Shown in pieces: positions 54,189-62,080 of a stretch of 64,000 bases of DNA. The stretch spans positions 1 to 64,000 of the forward strand of contig NZ_BOOA01000015.1 of the NCBI RefSeq assembly GCF_016862995.1, given 5' to 3'. Under the pieces are notes generated by a model. It was not told the DNA's origin, did not search any database, and worked only from the letters and a program-made list of their open reading frames with translations. Source of the stretch: Acrocarpospora phusangensis. GTDB lineage: Bacteria > Actinomycetota > Actinomycetes > Streptosporangiales > Streptosporangiaceae. Numbering within the stretch: the stretch's first letter is position 1; the number at the start of each line of letters is the position of its first letter. The translations under genes were made by a program, and so were the position numbers.

Positions 54189-57100
54189 TTATGCGGGGTT
54201 TCCCGCGGCCTGGTCGGGGGTTGGGCGGGTTATCCAGGGAGCGAGGGTGTGGACGCGTTCGGGGTGGCGGTCGTGGGCGATGATGATCGGGGGGTCGTTG
54301 TACGGGGTTGCGTCGGAGGAGCGGCGGAGTTTGATGTATTGGCCGCAGGCGTCGATGGCGTAGGGCTCCATGTCGTCCTGGAGGGCGCCGATTACGGTGA
54401 TGCCGTGGGTTTCGCCTATTCGGCGGAATAGGGAGACGGCTTCTCGGCGGTGTTCTTTGCCCAGGTTGCGGCCGAGTTCGTCCAGGACGAGGGTCAGGTG
54501 GGTGCCGCCGGAGGAGGCGATGGCGGCCGCGCAGACGAGTTTCACGGCCTTTTCGTCCATCAGGGCGGTGTTGGCGCGGCGGTTGTACGGGACGTAGGTC
54601 TGGGCTTCGCCGCGGCGCCATTTGGGGATCACGCGCCAGGACCAGCGCTGTTCCGGGTCGGCGGGGGCGGCGGGGACGGGGAAGTCGAGGGTGGCGCCGT
54701 AGCCGCCGTAGCCGGTGTCCAGCTTGCCGAACTCCTCGGCCACGCGGGTGAGTCTGGCTTTGATCGCCTCGGTCAGGGCGGCGCGGTGGACAGCGGTGGA
54801 CTGGGCGGCCTCTTCGGCGCCTTTGGTCGCGGCCGAGAGGTCGCGGCGGCGGGAGGTCACCTGGGATTCGATCTGGTGGCGCTGGTGGCGTTCGAATTCT
54901 TCCTGGCTGCGGAGGTACGACGCGAGTGAGGCGCAGAGGGCGGGAAACGTCGCCAGTTCCTGCGCCGATCGGCCGCTTCGGCGCTCCTTGATGAGGAAGT
55001 CGAGTTCCTCGGGGGTTTCGTCGGTTTCGGAGAAGGTGGCGCGAAGAGCGGCGTCGAGATGGCGCTCGGCGGCCCGCCACCATTCGTCGGCGGTCAGGTG
55101 GTCGGCGTCGGCCAGCCAGGCGCGTGCCTTCTCCAGAGCGTGGGCCTCCAGAGCGTGGGTCTCCGGAGTGAGGGATACGGGGACGTGGGACGCCGGGGTA
55201 TGCGATCCGACGGGGTTCGCCGAGGTTGCAGCCGCCTTCGGAGCGGGAGGGTTGCCCAGCCTGTTGGGTGACATGGGCGGCCAGTGGGCGGACCATTCGC
55301 TGGCCAGGGCCGGTAGGTCGAGGGCTTGGCGTTCGGCGGTTACCTGGGCGGCTCGGGTTCTGGCCTGGTCGCGTTCGGATTCGAGGCGCTGGCGGCGGCC
55401 GTCGAGGCGTTCGACCTCCATGTTGCGGGTTCTGGCGCGGAAGTCGAGCGCGCTCACCTCCTGCTCGGCGGTGTCGAGGGCGGGGGTGAGTTCGGTGATC
55501 GTGGTTTGCAGGATGGTGAGCTGGTCGCGTTGGTTCGTCAGGCGCTGGTGGATTTCGGCGAGGCGGACGGCCGCGTCGGCGCCTTCTACTCGGCGCTCGG
55601 CTGCGGCCACGCCGTCCTCGGCTTGGCGTACGGTGCGGAGGGCGCGTTCCTGGGTGTCGCGGGCGCGGACCAGGCGTTGCTCGGCGGCCTTGATGCGGGC
55701 GTCACGGCCGGTCACCGCCTCTTCGAAGGCTCCCACGACCGTCACGCCCGCCGAACTGACCAGGACTGAGCCGGGCAGGTCCGCGAGGGCGTGGGCGGCG
55801 GCGCGCATGTCGCCGGAGTCGACGATCACGGCGAGGTCGTGTGGCCAGCCGCCGGGGGTCGCCAGCGTGTCGTGGGCATGTTCGGCGACGTCCAGCGCGT
55901 CGAGGAGGCCGGCTGCCGGGAGACCGGCGGCGGCCAGGGCGTTGAGCTGGGCGGAGGCGGGGCCGCTCTCGGCTTCCTGGAGGGCGGTCTCGGCGGTCTG
56001 GGCTTCTCGGTCGGCCACGCCCTGCGCTTTGAGCGCCTCGTTGAGGACACGCCGGGCGTCGGCGAGTTCGGCGTTGGCGGTCGGGACGTCGAGGCCGTCG
56101 GCCTGTCGTTGCAGGTCTTCGAGTGCCGGGATCTGGGCGCGTAGTTCGTCGGCGGTGTTCTGGATGACGGCGCGTTCGGTTTCGAGCTTGTTCGCGCGGA
56201 CTTGGGTTGAGGCGAGTTCGCGGCGGGCGGAGGCCAGGGCTCGGTCGAGCGAGTCGTCCTTCAGGCCGCTGATCTCGGTTCTGACGGCCGCGATGGCGTC
56301 GGCGGTGGTGTCGGCGGTGTCCTGGTGGGCCGCGAGTTCCGTGGCGAGGTCGGCGTCTCGGTCCGCGGCGTCGACCAGGCGGCGGGCGAGTCTGCCGCGC
56401 CAGAAGCGCAGCGCTTCGGCCAGACGGTCTCTGGCCTGGTCGCGGCGGTCGAACGTGGTGAGCAGGGCCGCCGAGTCGGATTCGAATTCGCGCAGGCGTT
56501 CCTCGGCCTGGGCGGCGCGTACCCGTTTGGCGTGTTCGTCGCGGCGGGCTTCGCGTTCCTGGTCGAGTTCCGCGTCCAGGCCGGTCAGGGCGGCGATGGC
56601 CTCGAAGATGCGTTCTGGGGAGATCTCGTTCAGGGGTTGGGAGAGGAGGTTCGTGGCGACCTTGCTCCGTACGGAGGTGGAGAGGAACGACACGCAGCGG
56701 ACGCGGTCGCCGTAGAGCACCCGGGTGAGGTCCCGGGCGACGACGTCGCGGCGGCCCGCGCTCTTCGGCAGTTCCGCCCAGAGTTCGTCGGCTCGGCTGA
56801 CTCGGTCGGCCTCGGATGCGGCCCTTGCGAGGCATACGCCATCCGTCCAGCGGACTTCGAGATGGGGAGCCTCCTGGTTCACACGTACCCAGACCGTGAT
56901 GGGCAGACCGGCCGAGGGCACGTCGAAGACGCCGATGATGTAGCCGTGATCGGCGCTGGCCCACTGCTGGTCGCCCTGTGCCGCCAGTTCGGCGTTGAAC
57001 AACAGCTCGGAGACGGCTTTGGCGCCCGACGCGAACCGCCACTGCTCGTCTCCGAGCAAGGCCGTGATCGCCGCGATGAACGACGACTTCCCCGCGCCGT

Positions 57101-57977
57101 TCGAGTCCTTGGGCCCCGCCCCCGCCACCACGATCAACGTCCCCGGCACCGTGGGCACCGGATGCGTCGACAACCGCGAAATGTTGATCGCCTGGACGGC
57201 GACCAGCACCCGGTCCCCGACCACGTTCTCCGTCACCTGAGGAGTGAGAACGGAGGAAACCGCCCGTGTGCTCCCCGCAGCCATGGTTCGGGCAGGAACG
57301 ACTGCCCCACTACCCCGCGACGCATTTACTTCCTTCGCAGGGATGCTCTCCCGCTCAACCGCGTCCGCCTCGCCGACGGCGGTAGCGCCCTGGTTAACCG
57401 AGACTTCCTCGGTCCCGGTGGTGCTCAGCTCGACGGTATCCGTCTTGCCTGTGGCGATGTCGCTCTGGTCGGCTGCGGTTTCCTTGGTCGCGGTGGTGCT
57501 CAGTTTGACCGTGTCCGTCTCGCCTGTGGCGGTGTCGCTCTGGTCGGCTGCGGTTTCCTTGGCCGCGGCGGTACTCAGTTCGACCGTGGTTCTCTTGCTC
57601 GGGGCGGTGGTGTCCTGTCCGGTCATGGTCGCGTTGTTCGCGGGGGTGATGTCTTGTCCGATGGGGGTCGCGGCGTTCGCTTTATCCGAGTCGGCTGATT
57701 GCGGGGTTTCGTCCTGTCCCGCGAATGGGGATCCAAGGTCGGAGCTGGCGGTCGCCGAGGGAGTCGGTTTGGTCGTTGCGGAACGGTTGGTCTTGGTTCG
57801 GCGGGTTGCGGTTTCGCGGGTTGGTTGCGGCAAGGTCGGTACGCCCCTGACGGTGCTCCTAACCGACGAGGCGGTCGAAGGACTGGTCGCCGGGGGGCGT
57901 ACGGGGGCTGAAGAGGACGGGGTGGGGGTGCCTTCCGTGGGGGTCTGGTTGGTGGTTGGCGGGGTGGGTTCCGTCAC
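54189..57977 (-). CDS. SMC-like coiled-coil ATPase, core of a three-gene system
   Basis: A 1262-aa protein. Residues 1-245 are disordered (Thr, Ala, Pro and Ser) with 25-aa repeats. An ABC head half follows with Walker A in GPKDSNGAGKSSFIAA near 285-300. Coiled coil 1 runs to about 670, a compact hinge-like segment lies near 672-762 (PGGWPHDLAVIVDSGD), and coiled coil 2 ends near 905. After a proline-rich linker, the second head half has the signature-like ASSGG and Walker B LTLVLDELGRNLG near 1159-1171. This is SMC/MukB/JetC architecture, but motif details differ from SbcC and from JetC as I know it. GTG 57977 overlaps the upstream stop. It is probably a DNA-translocating or DNA-bridging ATPase. 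Confidence 0.8.
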   Translation of the reverse strand: MTEPTPPTTNQTPTEGTPTPSSSAPVRPPATSPSTASSVRSTVRGVPTLPQPTRETATRRTKTNRSATTKPTPSATASSDLGSPFAGQDETPQSADSDKANAATPIGQDITPANNATMTGQDTTAPSKRTTVELSTAAAKETAADQSDTATGETDTVKLSTTATKETAADQSDIATGKTDTVELSTTGTEEVSVNQGATAVGEADAVERESIPAKEVNASRGSGAVVPARTMAAGSTRAVSSVLTPQVTENVVGDRVLVAVQAINISRLSTHPVPTVPGTLIVVAGAGPKDSNGAGKSSFIAAITALLGDEQWRFASGAKAVSELLFNAELAAQGDQQWASADHGYIIGVFDVPSAGLPITVWVRVNQEAPHLEVRWTDGVCLARAASEADRVSRADELWAELPKSAGRRDVVARDLTRVLYGDRVRCVSFLSTSVRSKVATNLLSQPLNEISPERIFEAIAALTGLDAELDQEREARRDEHAKRVRAAQAEERLREFESDSAALLTTFDRRDQARDRLAEALRFWRGRLARRLVDAADRDADLATELAAHQDTADTTADAIAAVRTEISGLKDDSLDRALASARRELASTQVRANKLETERAVIQNTADELRAQIPALEDLQRQADGLDVPTANAELADARRVLNEALKAQGVADREAQTAETALQEAESGPASAQLNALAAAGLPAAGLLDALDVAEHAHDTLATPGGWPHDLAVIVDSGDMRAAAHALADLPGSVLVSSAGVTVVGAFEEAVTGRDARIKAAEQRLVRARDTQERALRTVRQAEDGVAAAERRVEGADAAVRLAEIHQRLTNQRDQLTILQTTITELTPALDTAEQEVSALDFRARTRNMEVERLDGRRQRLESERDQARTRAAQVTAERQALDLPALASEWSAHWPPMSPNRLGNPPAPKAAATSANPVGSHTPASHVPVSLTPETHALEAHALEKARAWLADADHLTADEWWRAAERHLDAALRATFSETDETPEELDFLIKERRSGRSAQELATFPALCASLASYLRSQEEFERHQRHQIESQVTSRRRDLSAATKGAEEAAQSTAVHRAALTEAIKARLTRVAEEFGKLDTGYGGYGATLDFPVPAAPADPEQRWSWRVIPKWRRGEAQTYVPYNRRANTALMDEKAVKLVCAAAIASSGGTHLTLVLDELGRNLGKEHRREAVSLFRRIGETHGITVIGALQDDMEPYAIDACGQYIKLRRSSDATPYNDPPIIIAHDRHPERVHTLAPWITRPTPDQAAGNPA
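57349..57648 (-). repeat. 75-bp in-frame tandem repeat in the SMC-like gene
   Basis: On the plus strand the element CTCAG recurs at 57424, 57499 and 57574, exactly 75 bp apart. It encodes three 25-aa units of the type KETAADQSDTATGETDTV within the disordered N-terminus. The outer unit toward 57349 is more diverged. Confidence 0.85.
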
Positions 57978-59446
57978 TCTGAGCCCCTTGTGGTGGCGGT
58001 ACGGCGGGAGCGGATGGCGATGGCCAGGGGGGTTTGCGGGCCTGCGGCGAGGATGAGTTCCTCCTGGAGGCGGGCGCGGGCGGCCTGGGTGAGGCGGTGG
58101 AACTGCGGGCCGGGAACGTAGCCGCCGGAGACCTCGTCGGCGCCCTTGATCTGGGTGAGGAGGCCGGCGTGGCGGAGGGTCCTGAGGGCGGTGTCCAGTT
58201 CACCGATGGGAAGAAGGGTGCGTTTACGCAGTTCCTCCACCGGTACCGGGTACGGCGAGAGCCAGGTGTCCTCGGACAGCAAACCTTCGGAGCGCGGGAT
58301 GGCCACGGAATGGATGAGCACCAGGGTCAGGACCGCGCGCTCGCCCTCGGACAGCCGACTGTCGTCTGAGGGGACCCCGTCCCGGTAACCGGAGATCCAG
58401 GTGTCCCGGCGCTGGATCAAGGTACGGCCACGGCGGGCCAGCATGTCGGCGAGCGTCCGGCGTAGCGCCGGGTCGCGCAGGGCGGCGAACCTCGCCTCAT
58501 GTACGGGTTCCGCGACGTGCTCGACCACCATGAACGCCGCGACCAGCTCCGCCCGCCGCCGTTCGTCAAACGGCGACAGCAGATCGTCGAGATCCGGAGG
58601 GCCGTCCTGCCGGTAACCGCTCACCGGTACCGGCATCGGCACCTGCTCAAGCTCAGAACCTTCGGCCGGCGGGGGAGCGGGCATTCTCCGCATCAGCTCG
58701 CGAAGTTGGGCATGCGAGTCCGCAGGCCAGGCCGCACAGCGCGGCCCGAGCTGCACGTACGCCTTGGACAGATCCCCGAGCCGAGCACGCCCACCACGCG
58801 CGGCGACATCCGGCCCCGACGTGATGGTGATCCAAGCGGTGTCGTTGAGACGGCGCAACGCACCGACCGCCCAACTGCGCGTGGCGTCGTCCGGACGCCC
58901 GGTCAGCGTCCGATAACAGGCGAGAACGGCCGCCGCCGGGACGGCCACACCAGGCCAAGGGTCGGTGGACAGATCGGTCCAGCACACCCGCAAACAGGCG
59001 GCCAGCATGCGACGCGTCTCACCCGAACGCTCAACGGGAAACGCAGGAAGCTGGTACTCCTCCAGCACCGAGGGCGTAGCCCCATCCGGCCACTGCGGAA
59101 GACCCAGACTGCCCCGCCCACCCGCCAGCCGAACAAAACCCGCCGGAACCCTCTCGTCCGAATCCAGCTCAAGAACACCGTCAATCCGGGCACGAGCATG
59201 AACCCGATCGACCGGAACATCATCCACCCGCACCCGCGCTTCTGCGCGACCGGATTCCTGGGCATCCACGCGGACGCGGCTATGGTCGGCCTGTGCGTCG
59301 CCCGTGCGTGGCCGCATTTGGGTCTCGGCTAGATCGGACCCCTGGGCATCCACGCGGGCATGGCTCTGCTCATCCTCGCGTGCGCCTGCTTCGGTGTCGG
59401 TCTGGTCGAGTTCCGGGAAATCCATCCGAGGCCGGGGTTCACGCAT
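57974..59446 (-). CDS. Accessory protein B of the SMC-like system (winged-helix type, unknown)
   Basis: A 490-aa protein. Residues 1-115 are charged low complexity with repeated A-R-V-D-x-Q/D elements. The rest is helical, with winged-helix-like segments (ILVL-free core near 330-480: EELRKRTLLPIGELDTALRT, then LRHAGLLTQIKG) that would suit a MukE/JetB or kleisin-type partner. No catalytic residues are recognisable. It overlaps both neighbours (8 bp with the upstream gene, GTGA with the ATPase gene), strong evidence that the three products work together. The MukE/MukF comparison is inference from architecture only. Confidence 0.65.
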   Translation of the reverse strand: MREPRPRMDFPELDQTDTEAGAREDEQSHARVDAQGSDLAETQMRPRTGDAQADHSRVRVDAQESGRAEARVRVDDVPVDRVHARARIDGVLELDSDERVPAGFVRLAGGRGSLGLPQWPDGATPSVLEEYQLPAFPVERSGETRRMLAACLRVCWTDLSTDPWPGVAVPAAAVLACYRTLTGRPDDATRSWAVGALRRLNDTAWITITSGPDVAARGGRARLGDLSKAYVQLGPRCAAWPADSHAQLRELMRRMPAPPPAEGSELEQVPMPVPVSGYRQDGPPDLDDLLSPFDERRRAELVAAFMVVEHVAEPVHEARFAALRDPALRRTLADMLARRGRTLIQRRDTWISGYRDGVPSDDSRLSEGERAVLTLVLIHSVAIPRSEGLLSEDTWLSPYPVPVEELRKRTLLPIGELDTALRTLRHAGLLTQIKGADEVSGGYVPGPQFHRLTQAARARLQEELILAAGPQTPLAIAIRSRRTATTRGSE

Positions 59447-60650
59447 CGTTGGGCAGCCTTTCCAGGGTGCCGTGGGAGAGCCAGCTGGGATGCCCCTCCG
59501 GATGCGATGTCAGTGTGTCGGACCACGTCAACCGGTACGGCAGTTCAGGGCGCAGGTCCGCTGCCGTGAGGTCGGCCAGTAGGCGGCGGATGGCGGGCCA
59601 GCGGTCCGTGAGGATCTCGGACAGGGGGACTTCGGAGCGGCCGGCGAGGGCGGCTTCCGCGACGGTGGTCAGGCGGTCGAGTCCGGTGAGGACCGGTGCG
59701 TACGAGTTCTCCGGGCCCGGATCGGGGAGCGAGGAACGCGGGGGAGTGGGACGGATCGGGGTGGGGCGGGGTGCTTCGTCGACGGCTTGGGCGATGGCGG
59801 CCGGGTCGTGCCAGGGGGCGGCGGCGTCGAAGGCGAAGCCGTCCAGGACGGCGGCGAGGCGTTCCCTGGTGGCGGTCTGGGCGAAGGTACGCCAGGTCTC
59901 GGCGGGCAGGAGAGTGAGGTTCCTGGTGGTTCCGGCGGAGTCGGCCAGGCGGCCGGCGGCGCGCCGGGAGGCGTCGCTGTACGCGTAGATCGCGGTACGC
60001 AGGTCGGTGCAGGTCCGGTCCAGGTCGGGCCAGCGGCCGAGGATCGTGCCGTGCAGGTTCTGGGCCCGCCGGGCGATCTCTTCGGTGCCCCACAGTTTGG
60101 GCGCCTGCTCCCGCAACTCCTCGATCGTCCCGGTGCTGAGGGTGATCAGCTCCAGTGCCCACAGCCGGAACGCTCTGGCGAGGTTGTCCGCGGACTGCCG
60201 GGCCTGTTCTCTCGTGGTGCGCGGGTCCGCGACGTTCAGATCCTCCAGGGCCAGCAAACGGTGCATCTCGCTCTGGCCGCCGTCGTCCATCATCCGCCTG
60301 ATGAACATCAGCCCGACGACCGAGGTGAAGGACGCGCGATACCGCAGCTGGTTGGGTTTGGGGAACACCTCGCGGACCGCCCCAAGCCCGCGCAGCACCC
60401 GCAGCCGGTTCTCGAACTGGTCGGCCGGATAGGCGCGGCAGGCCTGCCGCATCTGCTCGTGCGTCAGCCACTCCTCGCCGGCCTCCGCGAACGCCGCGAA
60501 CAGCGTCTCGGCGATGTCCACCAGCGCCGGATCCTCGACGACGGCGCCGCTGTCCTTGGCCAGCGCCGCGAACATCCTGCGATAGGTGACCAGCACCGCC
60601 TCGTCGGTCAGCGCGGAGTCCAGCGTCTCCGGCACTATCTCCTCAAGCAC
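59439..60650 (-). CDS. Accessory protein A of the SMC-like system (helical, possible kleisin-type)
   Basis: A 403-aa, mostly helical protein and the first gene of the operon. The N-terminal part (LVTYRRMFAALAKDSGAVVE to NRLRVLRGLGAVREVF, residues 20-105) reads as a winged-helix domain. The middle has SADNLARAFRLWALELITLS, and the C-terminus includes a proline-rich linker near 300. In MukBEF/Wadjet operons the first gene encodes the kleisin; that is the basis for the suggestion, with no direct family match. GTG 60650 has TACGGT 7 nt upstream and no ribosome-binding site, suggesting a leaderless mRNA. Confidence 0.65.
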   Translation of the reverse strand: MLEEIVPETLDSALTDEAVLVTYRRMFAALAKDSGAVVEDPALVDIAETLFAAFAEAGEEWLTHEQMRQACRAYPADQFENRLRVLRGLGAVREVFPKPNQLRYRASFTSVVGLMFIRRMMDDGGQSEMHRLLALEDLNVADPRTTREQARQSADNLARAFRLWALELITLSTGTIEELREQAPKLWGTEEIARRAQNLHGTILGRWPDLDRTCTDLRTAIYAYSDASRRAAGRLADSAGTTRNLTLLPAETWRTFAQTATRERLAAVLDGFAFDAAAPWHDPAAIAQAVDEAPRPTPIRPTPPRSSLPDPGPENSYAPVLTGLDRLTTVAEAALAGRSEVPLSEILTDRWPAIRRLLADLTAADLRPELPYRLTWSDTLTSHPEGHPSWLSHGTLERLPNDA

Positions 60651-60657
60651 GCGCCCT

Positions 60658-60663
60658 ACCGTA
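60658..60663 (-). promoter_or_regulatory. Candidate -10 box of the SMC-like operon
   Basis: TACGGT on the minus strand ends 7 nt before the GTG at 60650, with no Shine-Dalgarno sequence. It is the same box as before 97 and 40603. It shares a 64-bp gap with the divergent -10 at 60703. Confidence 0.45.
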
Positions 60664-60702
60664 GGACACGCCTCCGACAGTCCGGGTGCCGCCAGACCTT
60701 CC

Positions 60703-60708
60703 TAGGAT
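60703..60708 (+). promoter_or_regulatory. Candidate -10 box of the AlkZ-like gene
   Basis: TAGGAT is a near-consensus actinobacterial -10 and ends 6 nt before GTG 60715. This implies a leaderless mRNA and favours 60715 over the in-frame GTG at 60709 as the start. Confidence 0.5.
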
Positions 60709-60714
60709 GTGCCC

Positions 60715-61677
60715 GTGAACGATCTGTGGCCTGCGCGGGCGGCGTCGCAGCTGCTGCACCGGCCACCTGGAACTCCAGTCGGGGTGGTACGGCATCTGCT
60801 CGCCGTTCAGGCGCAGGACTCGCGGGCGGCGGCTCTGGCGCTTCGGGCAAGAGGGACAGGGTTCCGCAGAACGGATGTGGATCAGGCCCTCGCCGCGGGC
60901 GAGATCGTGCGTGCCTGGGGCCCGCGCGGAACCCTGCACTTGGTCGCCGCGGACGACCTGCCCTGGCTGCTCTCCCTGGTACGCCCCGGAGTCCAGAACG
61001 CGATGCGCAGACTCCGGCAACTCGGCGTCGAAGGACGAACTCCTGAGGAACTCGCCGGCCGGGTGGATCGGGCGACCCGCGAACAAGGGCCGCTGACCAA
61101 GGCGGAACTGGCCGCCCGCCTGGACGTACCGCCAGATGCCCAGACCGTCATCCACCTGGCCGCTCTCGCCGCCGAGCGGGGCCTTCTTGTGCTCGGCCCC
61201 GATCGTCACGGCAAAGCCACCTATGTCCACACCGGCGACTGGCTGGGCGCTCCCCTCACCTTCGAACCCGACCGCGACAAAGCACTCCGAGAACTGGCGA
61301 AACGCTATATCCGCGCCCACGCTCCCGCCACGGAACACGACCTCGCCGCCTGGTCAGGCCTCTCTCTGGGCGAATCCCGCCGCGCCTGGCAACTCGCACG
61401 CCATTCCAGCAGTCCACCCCCCGATCCGGCGCCCCATCCGGTACGGCTTCTGCCTGCCTTCGACGAATACCTCCTGGGCTGGCATACCCGCGAGGGAATG
61501 CTGTCCGACGTCCGAAAGATCCACCCCGGCGGCGGAATCATCCGGCCAACGATCATCGCCGACGCCCGCGTAGTAGGCACCTGGACAATCCGCCAAAACC
61601 AGATCACTCCCACCACCTTCGCCGCCCACCCCCCACCAAACGACGAAATTTCCGACATCCAAGCCTTCCTGGCCTAG
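60715..61677 (+). CDS. Winged-helix HTH_42 protein, AlkZ/YcaQ-like DNA glycosylase
   Basis: A 320-aa protein of the HTH_42 superfamily (tandem winged helices). The Q-x-Q region at residues 32-35 (VQAQDSR) is where AlkZ and YcaQ hold their catalytic glutamines. Other family marks are WGPRGTLHLV near 70 and LPAFDEYLLGW near 245. These enzymes remove alkylated bases or unhook interstrand crosslinks, and some protect antibiotic producers. The divergent SMC-like operon shares its promoter gap. A plain DNA-binding role cannot be excluded. Confidence 0.8.
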   Translation: MNDLWPARAASQLLHRPPGTPVGVVRHLLAVQAQDSRAAALALRARGTGFRRTDVDQALAAGEIVRAWGPRGTLHLVAADDLPWLLSLVRPGVQNAMRRLRQLGVEGRTPEELAGRVDRATREQGPLTKAELAARLDVPPDAQTVIHLAALAAERGLLVLGPDRHGKATYVHTGDWLGAPLTFEPDRDKALRELAKRYIRAHAPATEHDLAAWSGLSLGESRRAWQLARHSSSPPPDPAPHPVRLLPAFDEYLLGWHTREGMLSDVRKIHPGGGIIRPTIIADARVVGTWTIRQNQITPTTFAAHPPPNDEISDIQAFLA

Positions 61678-61706
61678 GAGCGCCATCCGAAGGACTAGGC
61701 ACCGGG

Positions 61707-61779
61707 TCCTCGCCGTTATCCGGCGCCGTTTACGCAGGCGATGCTGCTCGCCGCACCGGCGCCAAGAGCGGCCGGTCCT
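61707..61779 (-). repeat. Inverted single copy of the dispersed repeat of 27.4 kb
   Basis: Read on the minus strand, this segment runs GGACCGGCCGCTCTTGGCGC to GGCGAGGACC and matches the unit at 27582-27655 at most positions, including the ACGGCGCCGGAT core. It opens the 403-bp gene-free gap (61678-62080) between convergent genes. Confidence 0.85.
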
Positions 61780-62038
61780 CGCCGCACCCGCTTCCAAGAT
61801 TGACTAATGGCCGGTCCTCGCTGTGCGAGCGTCCAAGATTGACTAACGGCCGGTCCTCGCCGCAGCCGCTTCCGAGATCGACTAATGGCTGGTCCTCGCT
61901 GTGCGAGCGTCCAAGATTGACTAACGGCCGGTCCTCGCCGCACCCGCTTCCGAGATCGACTAATGGCCGGTCCTCGCCGTGCGAGCGTCCAAGATCGACT
62001 AATGGCCGGTCCTCGCCGCGCGTCTAAGGTCGATCAGC
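61770..62038 (+). repeat. 39-bp tandem array, seven units of two alternating types
   Basis: Units start with GGCCGGTCCTCG at 61770, 61809, 61848, 61887, 61926, 61965 and 62004 (the last cut to 35 bp). Odd units carry a CGCACCCGCTTC-type centre and even units TGTGCGAGCGTC, so the true period is 78 bp. All end in GACTAAT or GACTAAC. There are no variable spacers, so it is not CRISPR. It shares GGCCGGTCC with the dispersed repeat next to it. Nothing else is seen up to 62080. Confidence 0.92.
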
Positions 62039-62080
62039 GGCCGTCGCTTTTGCTGGATGCTTTCCGTCCTCGGATGTGTC

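Noticed and set aside
54189-60650. Direct assignment of the operon as Wadjet JetABCD
   Set aside because: No Toprim/JetD gene is present in or next to the operon, and the two accessory proteins do not show the JetA (DUF3375) N-terminal pattern I know, so only an SMC-like system is claimed.
61716-61943. Repeat-encoded 75-aa protein on the minus strand
   Set aside because: The frame exists only because the unit is 39 bp. There is no ribosome-binding site, and it runs through an intergenic repeat shared with another non-coding copy at 27 kb.
61770-62038. CRISPR-like array of short repeats
   Set aside because: Units are directly abutting 39-mers without variable spacers and no cas genes are near.
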